NCBI GenBank assembly: GCA_035532035.1
Contig: DATKRS010000011.1
Coordinates: 1-64,000 of the forward strand
Reading direction: 5' to 3'
DNA from: Candidatus Dormiibacterota bacterium
GTDB lineage: Bacteria; Vulcanimicrobiota; Vulcanimicrobiia; Vulcanimicrobiales; Vulcanimicrobiaceae
Length of the DNA stretch: 64,000 nt
Positions 1-10,800 of the stretch are shown here, piece by piece. Positions within the stretch are counted from its first letter, which is position 1; each line of letters starts with the position of its first letter. The position numbers were made by a program, and so were the translations under genes. Under the pieces are notes generated by a model, which saw nothing but the letters and a program-made list of their open reading frames with translations, was not told the DNA's origin and searched no databases.

Positions 1-149
1 GACGCGCCGTCGAAATCCGAGCCTTGCGCGGCAGACTCTCTCAAATACTGGATAAACCGCGGACGCGCGGGCAACGCGTTGAGCGCATCGTCGGCTTCGA
101 AGTGCCAGAGTCCGGTGAGGCTGCCCTCATGTTCGAAATCCCGATGCAT
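1..149 (-). CDS. Hypothetical protein, N-terminal fragment (runs off the left edge)
   Basis: An open frame on the minus strand starts at an ATG (147-149) and stays open to the edge of the window, giving 49 residues of an unfinished protein. A GGAGG sequence lies about 10 bases upstream of the ATG, which is why this start was chosen. The visible residues are hydrophilic and mixed (beginning MHRDFEHEGSLTG, with an aromatic stretch LWHFEADDAL) and show no signal peptide or membrane segment. I do not recognise the family. The rest of the gene lies outside the window, so its length and function cannot be judged. Codon use matches neighbouring genes. Confidence 0.5.
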   Translation of the reverse strand, partial: MHRDFEHEGSLTGLWHFEADDALNALPARPRFIQYLRESAAQGSDFDGA

Positions 150-387
150 GGTAGTGCGGCCTCCAAGATTCGGAAAGGCCGGGTGCCCGCGACTCCGTAG
201 GCGAGGCGGGGCCAGTCCCTACCATCTTACCCATCCGGAGCGCACCAGCGGGCGACGCGCAGACGAGTACGCAGAACGTGTCGCTCGCGAAGATCGTCAA
301 GAGAGCCTGCCCCGCACCCCATGCCCGAGCGGCCGCTCGTTTTTCGAAGAATAACGCGAGCGATCGCACCCTCGTTCTGCGTTTGCG
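150..387. other. Intergenic region, nothing assigned
   Basis: This stretch carries the Shine-Dalgarno of the leftward partial gene at its left end. Short frames exist on both strands (for example 79-354 plus and 127-369 minus), but they are Arg/Ser/Pro-rich, overlap the better supported leftward gene or lack a ribosome binding site. I see no RNA gene or strong promoter. Confidence 0.3.
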
Positions 388-690
388 TTGAGCGCGGCTC
401 GCCTCACCGGCGCGACTGCGTATCGCGTCTCACTCCTCGAAGTACAAACCGTCGATGGAGCGCCCGCATTTCATCTCCGGCTCGCGGCGCGGCAGGACGC
501 GTCCGTTCATCCTCTGACCGACGTTTTCGTGGACGAACGGAACGATCCGGCGATTCAGGCGAAGTCCAGCGTGATGATGCCGTGGCTGATCGCCTCGGGT
601 AGTGTCGAGGCAACCATTCACGCGTATTTTCGAACGGTTTCCGGGAGCGTGACGTTCGCGTCATCGAACGTCACGCTCCCCTCGAGTTAG
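388..690 (+). CDS. Small hypothetical protein
   Basis: A 100-codon frame opens at a TTG and ends at TAG 688-690. It is convergent with the next gene, and the two stop codons overlap by two bases, a compact arrangement that supports it being real. Codon third positions are mostly G/C, as in neighbouring genes, and the translation is a plausible mixed beta-type sequence. The frame is closed upstream by TAA at 352-354, and no ribosome binding site precedes the TTG, so this may be the 3' remnant of a longer gene. No family is recognised and no signal peptide is seen. Confidence 0.38.
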   Translation: MSAARLTGATAYRVSLLEVQTVDGAPAFHLRLAARQDASVHPLTDVFVDERNDPAIQAKSSVMMPWLIASGSVEATIHAYFRTVSGSVTFASSNVTLPSS

Positions 691-1955
691 GAAACCGGCT
701 TTCCCGGAGCTCTCGTCTTCTGCGGGTGAGGCGCGGGGTGAGGAGCAGACGGAGCGCGCGGCGCTACGTGCCGGGCCGGCGCATGATTGACCGGTGCCGG
801 GTGATAGACCGGCGCCACGTGCCGAACCGGCGCATGATAGACCGGTGCCACGTGCCGAACCGGCGCATGGTAGACCGGTGCCACGTGCCGAACCGGCGCG
901 TGGTAGACCGGTGCCACGTGCCGAACCGGCGCGTGATATGGTGCCGCTGTATGATGCACCGTCGGCGCTGCGTGGTGCACGACCGGCGCTGCGTGGTGCA
1001 TGACCGGCGCTGCGTGATGCATGACCGGCGCTGCGTGGTGCATGACCGGCGCTGCGTGGTGCACGACCGGCGCTGCGCGGTGCATGACCGGCGCTGCGTG
1101 GTGCATGACCGGCGCTGCGTGGTGCAATGTCGCGTTGTGTGTCATGATTCGCTGACGTACGACCGTAGGCGGCAGCAGGTGCGCGCGCGCCGCGGCCCGA
1201 TCCTGAGCCCGAATCGGCGCAAAGTGCGCGGGGAGCCTATGCGTCGTGAACGGGCGAGGCGCCACTACCACAGCAGGCCTTCCATGATTCACGCGATAGA
1301 GCAACCCCCGATCCTGTGCCGCAACGCGCACGTGATTTACCTGTAACGGCGTCATCGGCCGACGACGGAGGTGGAGTACGGCGCTCTGGAAGTGCGTCGG
1401 CCGAGCCGGGTTACCCCCGTAGCCGCCATTGTAGCTCACACGCCGGTTCCAAACCGTGTCGCGAGCGACCACGGCGCGATCGTAGTAAACGTTGCGTGCG
1501 ATGCCGATGTTCACGTTGCTGGCGGCGCGGTTGTAATAGAAGCGGTTGCCCCGCCAGGATCCGCCGGCATACCCGTTGCCGTAGTAGCCGCCTCCGTAGT
1601 TGATGCCGCCATAGAATCCGACTTGCGGAGCCCAGTAGCCGTCCTGCCAGTCGTAGCATCCGCAGTACGGATCCCACGCCCAGTATCCGGGCGTCCAATA
1701 GAGCCCGACCTGAGGCGCGAGCACCCAGGTCCCGGGGACCCAGTAGTATCCGCCCGGGCCCCATGCCCAGTATCCTGGCATCCAAATGAAGTCCGGCCCG
1801 GGGGCGGACGGTTGGTAGTACACCGGCAGCGATGGTGGTGCCAAGTTGACATAGATCCCGACGCCGATGCCGATCGAGACTTGTGCCGACGTCGGCGCCG
1901 GCACTGCCATGAAAGAGAAGATGATTGCGCCTGTGAGGGCCGCGATGGTTCGCAT
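687..1955 (-). CDS. Secreted WXXGXW-repeat protein with His/Ala/Pro-rich tandem repeats
   Basis: This 422-residue protein begins with a Sec-type signal peptide (hydrophobic residues about 5-20, then Ala/Pro/Ser and a likely cleavage after TSA). Residues about 50-130 contain repeated aromatic motifs of the WXXGXW (YXWQ) type, such as WMPGYWAW, WVPGTWV, WTPGYWAW and WQDGYWAP, known from secreted proteins of Burkholderia and relatives but with no established biochemical role. The last third is low complexity: eight 7-residue HHAAPVM-like units, then four 11-residue YHAPVRHVAPV units and a degenerate fifth. The roughly 50 histidines could bind metal or be pH responsive (inference). The start is well supported by GGAGG seven bases upstream of the ATG. 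The gene is divergent from the MacA-like gene, with a 147-bp shared upstream region. Confidence 0.85.
   Translation of the reverse strand: MRTIAALTGAIIFSFMAVPAPTSAQVSIGIGVGIYVNLAPPSLPVYYQPSAPGPDFIWMPGYWAWGPGGYYWVPGTWVLAPQVGLYWTPGYWAWDPYCGCYDWQDGYWAPQVGFYGGINYGGGYYGNGYAGGSWRGNRFYYNRAASNVNIGIARNVYYDRAVVARDTVWNRRVSYNGGYGGNPARPTHFQSAVLHLRRRPMTPLQVNHVRVAAQDRGLLYRVNHGRPAVVVAPRPFTTHRLPAHFAPIRAQDRAAARAHLLPPTVVRQRIMTHNATLHHAAPVMHHAAPVMHRAAPVVHHAAPVMHHAAPVMHHAAPVMHHAAPVVHHAAPTVHHTAAPYHAPVRHVAPVYHAPVRHVAPVYHAPVRHVAPVYHAPVRHVAPVYHPAPVNHAPARHVAPRAPSAPHPAPHPQKTRAPGKPVS
800..937. repeat. 33-bp coding tandem repeat (about 4 copies)
   Basis: Direct repeats with a 33-base period encode the YHAPVRHVAPV unit of the His-rich secreted protein. 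Copies are nearly identical, with the A/G changes between units mostly in one or two positions. The period is a multiple of three, so copy-number change keeps the frame. Confidence 0.85.
962..1125. repeat. 21-bp coding tandem repeat (about 8 copies)
   Basis: Direct repeats with a 21-base period encode the HHAAPVM unit of the same secreted protein. Individual copies differ at one to three bases (cac/cat, gcg/gtg). As with the 33-base array, the period is a multiple of three and copy number could vary between strains without frameshifting. Confidence 0.85.
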
Positions 1956-2102
1956 GATGTTCCTCCGTCTCTTGAACGCGAACTCTGTTAAGGATGTTTC
2001 TCACTTCGTTCGTACCCTAAACGTGACAATCAGCGCTCGCTTGCTATCGGATAGGCAGCTTCTCCAACTCCTGTCAGCTTCCGCCGCTAGGATAAGTCTG
2101 CA

Positions 2103-3536
2103 ATGTCAGCTTCACCGCAATCACTGCCCGCCCCAAACGCGAAAGCGGGCGCGACCCTCGAACGCCTCGCGCACCTCGTGCGTAACCGGTTTGTGCTCGG
2201 CGGCTTGGGCCTGCTGCTTGCGGTTGCCATCTTTGCGGCAGTCATTTCATCACATGCTCGCGCCGTCACATCGTACGTAACGGCGCCGGTCGAGCGGCAA
2301 ACCCTCGTTCAGAGCGTCTCCGCGTCGGGCACGGTCAACCCGCAAAATACGGTGAGCGTCGGCACGCAGGTCTCGGGCACGATCTCCGAGATCGACGTTG
2401 ACTTCAACAGCAAGGTTCGCAAAGGGCAAGTGCTCGCGCGGCTCGACCCGAGCACGCTGCAGGCGCAGCTGAATCAAGCACAGGCTTCGCTCGCACAAGC
2501 GCAAGACCAGGCCTCAGTGCAAGCCGATACAGCTCTTTCTGCGCAAGCCGGCATTTCGTCGGCCGGCGCAACCCTCACGCGCATGCGCAGCGCGCTCGCT
2601 CTCGCGCAGAACGTGCTGCAGCGCGATCAAAACCTTCTCGCACAAGGCTACGTGGCGCGCGCGCAAGTGCAGACCGATCAAGATGCGGTCGCCGCAGCCC
2701 AAGCGGCGCTTGAAACCGCACAATCGCAAGTCTTGCAGGCCGCATCGTCTGCAGCTGGAGGCGGCGCATCGGCCTCGGCCGCACAAGAAGCCATTGCCGC
2801 GCAGGCAGCGGTCGTACAGGAAGATCAGTTGAACCTCCAGCGCTCGGTGATCACGTCGCCGGTAAACGGCACGGTCGTCGCTCGCGAAGTCTCCGTCGGC
2901 CAAACGGTTGCCGCTAGCCTGCAGACCCCGACGCTCTTCACGATCGCGCAGGATCTCACGAAGATGGAGATCGACATCGCGGTCGGCGAGCCGGATATCG
3001 GCTCCGTGCGCCCGGGTGAGAACGTGAGTTTCACGGTGCTCGCGTACCCGAGCGACGTCTTCCACGGTGTCGTCACGCAAGTGCGCGTCAGTCCGACGAC
3101 GGTAAACAACGTCGTAACCTACACGGTCATCACCAAGGTGAGTAACCCTGGCGGCAAGCTCCTCCCGGGAATGACTGCAACGGCGACGATCGCCGTCGCG
3201 AGCGCTCCCAACGCACTCGTCGTGCCGCTGCAAGCCGTGCACGCGCACACCGCCGGCACAGGACAAGCATCGCCGTGGGGCCAGACTGCGCAAGGATCGT
3301 CGGCACAAACGGTTGCCGCCGGCAGCATCGCAACGGTCGTCGTCGAACGCGGTGGCCAGGTTGCGCCGGTACGCGTGCGCGTCGTACTCGTGAGCGGTAC
3401 GCAAGCCGCCGTGACGCCGCTCCAAGGGACGCTGGCGCTAGGCGACGCGGTCGTGATCTCCTCGACGGGCGCGCAACGCAGCACTCGCCCGGCCTCATCG
3501 GGGTCCGCGTTCGGCGCGATGAGAGCGCTTCACTGA
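2103..3536 (+). CDS. MacA/HlyD-type periplasmic adaptor (RND/ABC efflux membrane fusion protein)
   Basis: This 477-residue protein has one N-terminal membrane anchor (about residues 33-52) and then the membrane-fusion-protein layout. A biotinyl-lipoyl-like half precedes a long Ala/Gln-rich coiled-coil hairpin (about 115-230, many heptad-like QAQASLAQAQ segments). The second lipoyl half and beta-barrel domain follow (VITSPVNGTVVAREV, then LTKMEIDIAVGEPDIG). The C-terminal region is extended and Ser/Thr/Ala rich. In the MacAB family this subunit stimulates the ATPase/permease and bridges to an outer-membrane channel. It overlaps the ATPase gene by three bases, and with the permease and two-component genes forms one five-gene transcription unit. 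No outer-membrane TolC-like gene is adjacent. Substrate cannot be inferred. Confidence 0.9.
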   Translation: MSASPQSLPAPNAKAGATLERLAHLVRNRFVLGGLGLLLAVAIFAAVISSHARAVTSYVTAPVERQTLVQSVSASGTVNPQNTVSVGTQVSGTISEIDVDFNSKVRKGQVLARLDPSTLQAQLNQAQASLAQAQDQASVQADTALSAQAGISSAGATLTRMRSALALAQNVLQRDQNLLAQGYVARAQVQTDQDAVAAAQAALETAQSQVLQAASSAAGGGASASAAQEAIAAQAAVVQEDQLNLQRSVITSPVNGTVVAREVSVGQTVAASLQTPTLFTIAQDLTKMEIDIAVGEPDIGSVRPGENVSFTVLAYPSDVFHGVVTQVRVSPTTVNNVVTYTVITKVSNPGGKLLPGMTATATIAVASAPNALVVPLQAVHAHTAGTGQASPWGQTAQGSSAQTVAAGSIATVVVERGGQVAPVRVRVVLVSGTQAAVTPLQGTLALGDAVVISSTGAQRSTRPASSGSAFGAMRALH

Positions 3537-4233
3537 TGCAGCCGGTCGTCGACGTTCGAGGCTTGAAGAAGATCTACGCGCTCGACGGGCAGTCGATCGT
3601 CGCGCTCGACGGCATCGATCTGGAGATCGTGCCTGGCGAGTTCGTCGCGGTGATGGGGCCTTCGGGCTCAGGAAAGTCGACGTTCATGCACGTCGTCGGC
3701 ATGCTCGACGTCCCGACGACCGGCCGGTATCTGCTCGAGGGCCGCGACGTCTCCGAGCTCGATGGTGACGCGCGCGCCGACATCCGCAATCGGCGTCTCG
3801 GCTTCGTCTTTCAATCGTATAACCTGTTGCCGCGCACGAGCGCGCTCGAGAACGTCGAGCTGCCCCTGGTCTACGCGGGTGTGCCGGAAGCCCAACGCAC
3901 GAGCATCGCCCTCGAGAAGATGGAGATGGTCGGCATCGCGCAACTGCGCGATCACTATCCGAACCAGATGTCGGGGGGCCAGCAGCAGCGCGTTGCCATT
4001 GCGCGCGCGCTCGTGAACGATCCGGGACTCATCCTCGCGGACGAGCCGACCGGTGCCCTCGACAGCAAGTCTGCCGACGAGGTGATGCGGCTCTTCACCG
4101 ATCTCAACGAGAAGAACGGCATCACGATCATGCTCGTCACGCATGAGCCCAACGTCGCTGCCTTCGCAAAACGCCTCGTGACTTTTCGTGACGGGCGCGT
4201 CGTCTCCGACACGCAACAGACGAGGACCGCGGC

Positions 4234-4237
<4 letters not shown>
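3536..4237 (+). CDS. MacB/LolD-type ABC transporter ATPase
   Basis: This 233-residue nucleotide-binding subunit shows Walker A GPSGSGKST, Q-loop FQSYNLLPR, signature MSGGQQQR, Walker B LILADEPTGALD and the H-loop in LVTHEP. These features, including SYNLLP and TGALDS, are those of the MacB/LolD/FtsE class that energises mechanotransmission-type export rather than classical transmembrane translocation. The ATG overlaps the adaptor's TGA (TGATG), so the start is well placed, although the frame stays open well upstream. The ATPase and permease are separate chains here, whereas MacB of E. coli is a fused protein. Confidence 0.93.
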
Positions 4238-5447
<1,210 letters not shown>

Positions 5448-5451
<4 letters not shown>

Positions 5452-6119
5452 CACGCGTCCTCGTCATCGACGACGAACGCCGGATACGCGAGTTGCTCGA
5501 GCTCGCGTTGACGCACGACGGCTACACGGTGCGTAGCGCGCTGGACGGTGCCTCGGGCCTCGCGCTCGCCAAGGAGTTCGATCCCGATCTCATCGTGCTC
5601 GACGTGATGATGCCGCAAATCGACGGCATCGCGCTTCTTCCGATGTTGCGGCGTGTAACCGACGCGCCGGTCATCATGCTCAGCGCCAAGGGCGAGCTCG
5701 AGAATCGCGTCGAAGGTTTGGTCCATGGTGCCGACGATTATCTGAGCAAGCCGTTCGAGCTCTCGGAGCTGCTCGCGCATATCGGCGCGAAGCTGCGACG
5801 GCCGCATCTGGAACATACCGATCGCCTGCAGTACGCTGACGTATCGCTCGATCTCGAAAAGCGCAGCGCCGAGCGCGACGGAAGACCCCTCGACCTCTCG
5901 CGCCTGGAGTTCGATCTGCTCGCAACGCTCGTACGCCGGCCGAAGCGGGTCTTCACGCGCGACGAACTCCTCGATCTCGTCTGGGGCGACGAGCGCGACG
6001 TCACCGAGGGCGCGGTCGAGCGATACATCTCGTACTTGCGCGCAAAAGTCGACGGTGGCTTCCCGACCCGCCTCATCCACACCGTGCGCGGCGTCGGCTA
6101 CGCGCTGAAATCAGAATGA
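5448..6119 (+). CDS. OmpR/PhoB-family response regulator
   Basis: This 223-residue protein has a receiver domain (residues 1-115) with acidic residues D8-D9, phospho-acceptor Asp52 in LIVLDVMMPQIDG, and the conserved Lys in SKPFE. The C-terminal winged-helix DNA-binding domain (about 128-222) ends with the family signature RLIHTVRGVGYALK. The ATG overlaps the permease stop by four bases and its own stop overlaps the kinase start, so it is translationally coupled in the export operon. By context the kinase-regulator pair probably controls this exporter, as in many bacterial envelope-stress ABC modules (inference). Confidence 0.94.
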
Positions 6120-7456
6120 ACACGTTCCAGGCTTTCGCTTGGCGGATTACGCGCAGTTACGTCGCCCTCGCTTGCGCGCTGGTCCTCGTGGTCGTGCTCG
6201 TGTCGACGCTGCTGGCGTTCCTGCTCTACGCGGGCACGCTCAACGAAGCCGTGACGCAGACTGCACGGCGAGCGGCGGACATGGCCGCGCAGGCGCGAAC
6301 GCAGCACCTCACCACCGCGCAAACTGCCTCGAAGATCGTTTCGCGGCTCGAGCACGGACGAGTTCAGATCGTCGCATTCGACGACGCGCACCACCTGCTC
6401 GCGGGCCGGTTGCCACCGCCGTCGTTTGGACGCGAGCTGGTGGAGCCGTTCGGGTCGCTTTTCGGCGCCCATCCACAAATCGTGCGCTTTGCCGGCGGCA
6501 TTCTCGTCATCGCGCCCAATCTTTCGCGATTCCTCGTGGTTCTCGGATGGTATTGGTCGATCATGATTCCGGTCGGCCTCGCCGCCGCGCTCGTCGCGTG
6601 GCTTGCTGGGCGCAATCTCACGCGACGCGCTCTCGACCCGCTCGAAAGCGTTACGTCCGCGCTGCGCCGCATCGCCGCCGGCGATTTTCAGCCCGAGCCG
6701 CTAGCAAACGGTGGGCGCGAGCTGAGCGCGTTGACGAGCGCATACAACGACGTCGCGCACCGCCTTACGGCTTCGACCGCGCAGCGCCGAGAAGACGATG
6801 CCAGGATGCGCCAGTTCATCGCCGACGCCGGTCACGAGCTGCGTACGCCGCTCACCGTCATCATGGGATACTTGGACATGCTTCGGCTCGGGGCGATCAC
6901 CGACGGTCCGAACGTTTCGCGCATTCACGAAACGATGAGAGACGAGAGCCATCGCATGCGAGCGGTAATTGAGAAGTTGATCCTGCTCGCGCGGCTCGAC
7001 AGAGCACCGACTCAGCCCGCCAAGACGCTCGATGTTTCGGCGGTCGTCCGCAGCGTCGCTGCGGAGCTCGCTCCCCTCGCGGACGACCGCATCGCCGTCG
7101 ACGCTCCGCGGGCTGCACCGGTGGAAGCCGATGAATCCGAGCTCTACGAAGCCCTCAAGAATATCATCGATAACGCCGTGAAGTACGCGCCGAACTCGCC
7201 CATCGAGATCTCCGTCGATCCGGGAGAGGACGTTGTCATCTCGGTATCCGATCGAGGTCCGGGAATAGAAGCGGCGGATCTGCCGCACGTCTTCGAGCGA
7301 TTCTATCGCGGCAACCGCCGGCACGATGCCGAGGGTTCTGGGTTGGGCCTCGCGATTGCGAAGAGAGCGATCGAACGCGCGGGTGGCTCGATTGCGCTGG
7401 AGAGCTCGCCCGGTGCCGGAACGTGCGTGACGGTTCGGCTTCCGTCATTACTATAA
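6116..7456 (+). CDS. Membrane sensor histidine kinase
   Basis: This 446-residue kinase has two transmembrane helices (about residues 15-40 and 140-165) flanking a roughly 100-residue sensor region that has no recognisable fold. A HAMP linker follows (RRALDPLESVTSALRRIAAG). The H-box is AGHELRTPLTVIMGY with the phospho-accepting His. The N-box is NIIDNAVKYAP, the G1 region DRGPGIEAADLPHVFERFYRG and G2 SGLGLAIAKR. It is co-directional and overlapping with the response regulator (ATGA), so the two are cognate partners. The sensor region sits between the membrane helices and is therefore probably extracytoplasmic. Confidence 0.94.
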   Translation: MNTFQAFAWRITRSYVALACALVLVVVLVSTLLAFLLYAGTLNEAVTQTARRAADMAAQARTQHLTTAQTASKIVSRLEHGRVQIVAFDDAHHLLAGRLPPPSFGRELVEPFGSLFGAHPQIVRFAGGILVIAPNLSRFLVVLGWYWSIMIPVGLAAALVAWLAGRNLTRRALDPLESVTSALRRIAAGDFQPEPLANGGRELSALTSAYNDVAHRLTASTAQRREDDARMRQFIADAGHELRTPLTVIMGYLDMLRLGAITDGPNVSRIHETMRDESHRMRAVIEKLILLARLDRAPTQPAKTLDVSAVVRSVAAELAPLADDRIAVDAPRAAPVEADESELYEALKNIIDNAVKYAPNSPIEISVDPGEDVVISVSDRGPGIEAADLPHVFERFYRGNRRHDAEGSGLGLAIAKRAIERAGGSIALESSPGAGTCVTVRLPSLL

Positions 7457-7497
7457 ATGAAACCCGAGACGATACAGCCTGGGCGAAAGAAGGGTAG

Positions 7498-7680
7498 TCA
7501 GGGAGTGTCGCAGGGCGGGTGGCCGCAGGCGCACGCTCCCTCTTCTTCGCGGTCGCTCGCGCGATAGCAGTACCCGCTACAGAACCGCGCATCGGACTCT
7601 TCGAGCTCTTCTTCGGCAAATTCGGCCTCGACGGTGCAGAGGCAGGGCTCGTGCGCGCACTTGAGCGTCTCAGTGACCAT
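7498..7680 (-). CDS. Prokaryotic metallothionein-like small Cys-rich protein
   Basis: This 60-residue protein has eight cysteines and two histidines. The N-terminal motif CAHEPCLC, the central CSGYC and the C-terminal CACGHPPC line up with the SmtA/BmtA-type prokaryotic metallothionein pattern (C-x4-CxC ... C-x3-C ... CxCGHxxC). The central segment is unusually acidic (a run of Glu and Asp at residues 18-30). The family binds Zn, Cd or Cu in the cytoplasm. The gene is alone, convergent with the histidine kinase and divergent from the large GGDEF-STAND gene. The track-length ATG start gives the motif at residue 8, which is typical. Confidence 0.75.
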   Translation of the reverse strand: MVTETLKCAHEPCLCTVEAEFAEEELEESDARFCSGYCYRASDREEEGACACGHPPCDTP

Positions 7681-7806
7681 GCCTCATGATTCCCACGCGA
7701 TGAGTCCTGCCCTGCACGCTATCCACAAGCTTCTTTGCAGAATCTTAAAGCGGTGCGGCACGCTGCCGTGCACGTTCTGGGGGCAACCGGCCGTAGAATA
7801 TCTAGG

Positions 7807-10800
7807 ATGCCTGAAGCCAGCGCGTTTCCCCCTTCCTTCCCGGCGGCAAAGCGCATCGACGTCGGAGAGCTGATCCGCCAGGTCTCCGAGGTTTTGGCAA
7901 GCGAACAGCCGCTGGCGGAGAGCGTCACCGAGCTGTGCACGTTGCTCGCTCACGCGTTCGGCGCTCGTTCCGTCTCAATCTTGCTCGACGACCCGGGGCG
8001 CCCGTGCGCGGAGTACCGCTACGACATGCCGCTCGGGCTGGTCGGTGAAAGCATCGAGTACGCGGAGAGCGTCCCGCTGCAAATCGGTCAACAGTCCATC
8101 GGCGCGCTGACGATCGCTCCGAGATCGCGCGACAGTCTCGCGAGCCACGACGTCTCGACGCTCGAAACGTGCGCGCGCTACATCGCCGTCGGGTTGCGCA
8201 ACGCGCGCCTCGCTCATACGAACGACGACCTCGAGCGCCTCATCGAGGTGGACCCCCTGACCGAGGTCGGCAATCGGCGTCGCTTCGACCTGCGCATCGA
8301 CGCCGAGTGGCGCCGGTGCTCCCGCAATCAAGAGCCGCTCTCGGTCGTCATGATCGACGTCGATTACTTCAAAGAGTTCAACGACCGATACGGTCACGTT
8401 GCCGGCGACGCGTGCTTGCAGCGGATCGCGAAGGCGCTCTCGGGCTCGACCATGCGCGCTAGCGACGTCGTTACGCGGTACGGCGGCGAGGAGTTTGCGG
8501 TGCTGCTCGCCGAGACCGATCTCGCGGGTGCGGTCGCCGTCGCCGAGAACATTCGTCTCGCCGTCGAACGGCTGCAGATTCCCCATGCCGGAACCTCCAT
8601 CGGTACCGTCAGCATCAGTGCCGGCGTCGCCACGGTGACACCGAGCCCGAACGAAGCTTCCGCCGCGCTCGTCGAAGCGGCGGATCTCGCCCTTTACCGC
8701 GCAAAGTCCGCTGGAAGAAATCGAATCGTCGCGGGGGCATACGTCTCCGAAGGATCCATCGTACAACGCTGCGGCGTTCAAACCGCGACGAACCTCCCGA
8801 TTCCCCTGACGACCTTTCTCGGCCGTCGCAACGAGATCGCGCAGATCGAGCGCCTGCTGCAGAACACGCGATTACTGACGCTCGTCGGGCCCGGCGGGGT
8901 AGGCAAGACGCGCCTCGCACTCGAGGTTTCGGCTTCGCACGCGGGCGCACGTTCCGTGACCTTCGTCGATCTCGCACCGGCCGTCTGTCCGGCAGCCGTC
9001 GGCCCCACGATCCTGAGGGCCTTGGGCCTCCACGACGAGCTCGCGCACAGCACGGAAGAGACGATCTGCCATCATCTCGAGCACAACGGCGGACTGTTGG
9101 CCGTCGATAACTGCGAGCACGTCCTGGTCGAATGCGCGCGGCTCGCGGAACTGCTTTTGCGCACCGCTCCCGGCGTGACGATCATCGCGACGAGCCGCGA
9201 GCCGCTTGGCGTCCGCGGGGAAGCCACGTATCGCATTCCAACGCTCGAGATTCCGCCCGAAGGAGCACCGCTCACGGCGCAAGAGGCACTCGCGTACGAC
9301 GCCGTACACCTCTTCGTCGATCGCGCGAAGCTCGTCGATCCGGCATTCGAGCTCACCAACGAGAACGCGAATGCCGTCGCACGCATCTGCCGCCGAATCG
9401 ACGGCATTCCTCTGGCCATCGAGCTAGCGGCGCCCCGGCTGCGGATGATGACGCTCGAGCAGATCGAGCGTGGACTCGACAACCGCTTCACGCTGCTGAC
9501 GAACGGACAGCGCAATGCTCTTCCGCGCCAGAAGACGCTGTACGCGCTCATCCGCTGGGGGTACGAGCTGCTCTCTCCCGGCGAGCAACGCGCGTTGCAG
9601 CGTCTCTCCGTGCTCATCGGGAACTGGGGCGCCGAGGCGGCCGTTGCGATTGCCGGCGATGCCGATCTCGGCGCCGACGAAGTTCTCGACCTCGTCAGCG
9701 CGCTCGTCGACAAGTCGCTGCTGATCGTCGAGCCGCGCGGAAATGAGATGCGCTACTACGCACTCGAATCCACTCGCGCGTTTGCGGCGGAGTGCTTGCA
9801 GGAATCCGGTGAGGCTGCGCACGCCGCACGCGCGCACGCGCGCTATTTCTACGACCTCATCGTGCGCACGATGACTGCAGACGAGCGCGAAGACGCGGCC
9901 GCCTTCAAGGCGATTCGCGGCGAATACGACAACATCCAGGCGGCGCTGCGCTGGACGCTCGTCGCACGCGGCGACGCCGAGCTGGGAGTAGCTCTCGTGG
10001 ACGCGCTATGGGAGTTCTGGCAGGGCAGCGCCCGTTATCGCGAAGCGCAACGCTGGCTCGACCACACGCTCAAGCTCGACATCGGAGAGGATCGCTCGCG
10101 GTCCGTCGCTGCACGTTTGGCCAAAGCCACGATGAATCTCGGAGAAGCCCAGCAAACGCTCGACCGCGCGCTTCCGCTCATCGATAGGTGCGCGCAGGCG
10201 TCCGACGGCAGCGGGCTGCATTTGGCGCGACGCATGGCCGCCTCCGCGTATTTCGAGCTAAACGACACGCCGCACGCTCGCGAGCAAATTCAGGCGATGT
10301 TGGCAGAGCCGTGCGTGGGCCCGGAGGAGCGGGCGCTCTCGCTCGGCTATCTCGCCTACGTCGAGATGCACGATGGAAGCGTTGAAGAAGCGCTGAGCCT
10401 TCTAGCCGAAGCGGTTACCCTCGACGTGCCGCCGAGCATCCAGTCGTGGATTCACGAATACTATGGAATAGCGCTCTTTCTCAGCGGGCGCACCGCGGAA
10501 GCGGTCGAGCACGCGCAAGCGTGTCTCGCATACGAAGACAGCGTGCACAACGGCACGCGCGGCGCGCTCGCGTCATTGACGCTCGCGTGGTGCTGGCTCG
10601 CAGCAGGCGAGTTCGGTCGCGCACGGATTGCCCTGCGCCGCTGCATACGTGAGTCGACGCTGACGACGCGACCGGATTATCTCTGCGCATGCTTTGACGC
10701 GTTCGCGCTCCTGGCAGCGGAACGCGGCGAGCCCGCTCGCGGCGCGACCATTCTGGGCTTCGCGCGCGCAGAACGCAGTCGCCGTGGAGTACGCGCACCG

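Noticed and set aside
127-369. Minus-strand frame at the left end (80 codons)
   Set aside because: It overlaps the better supported partial gene in another frame and has no ribosome binding site.
780-1125. Repeats considered as a CRISPR array
   Set aside because: The repeats are contiguous 21- and 33-base units in a coding frame, with no unique spacers.
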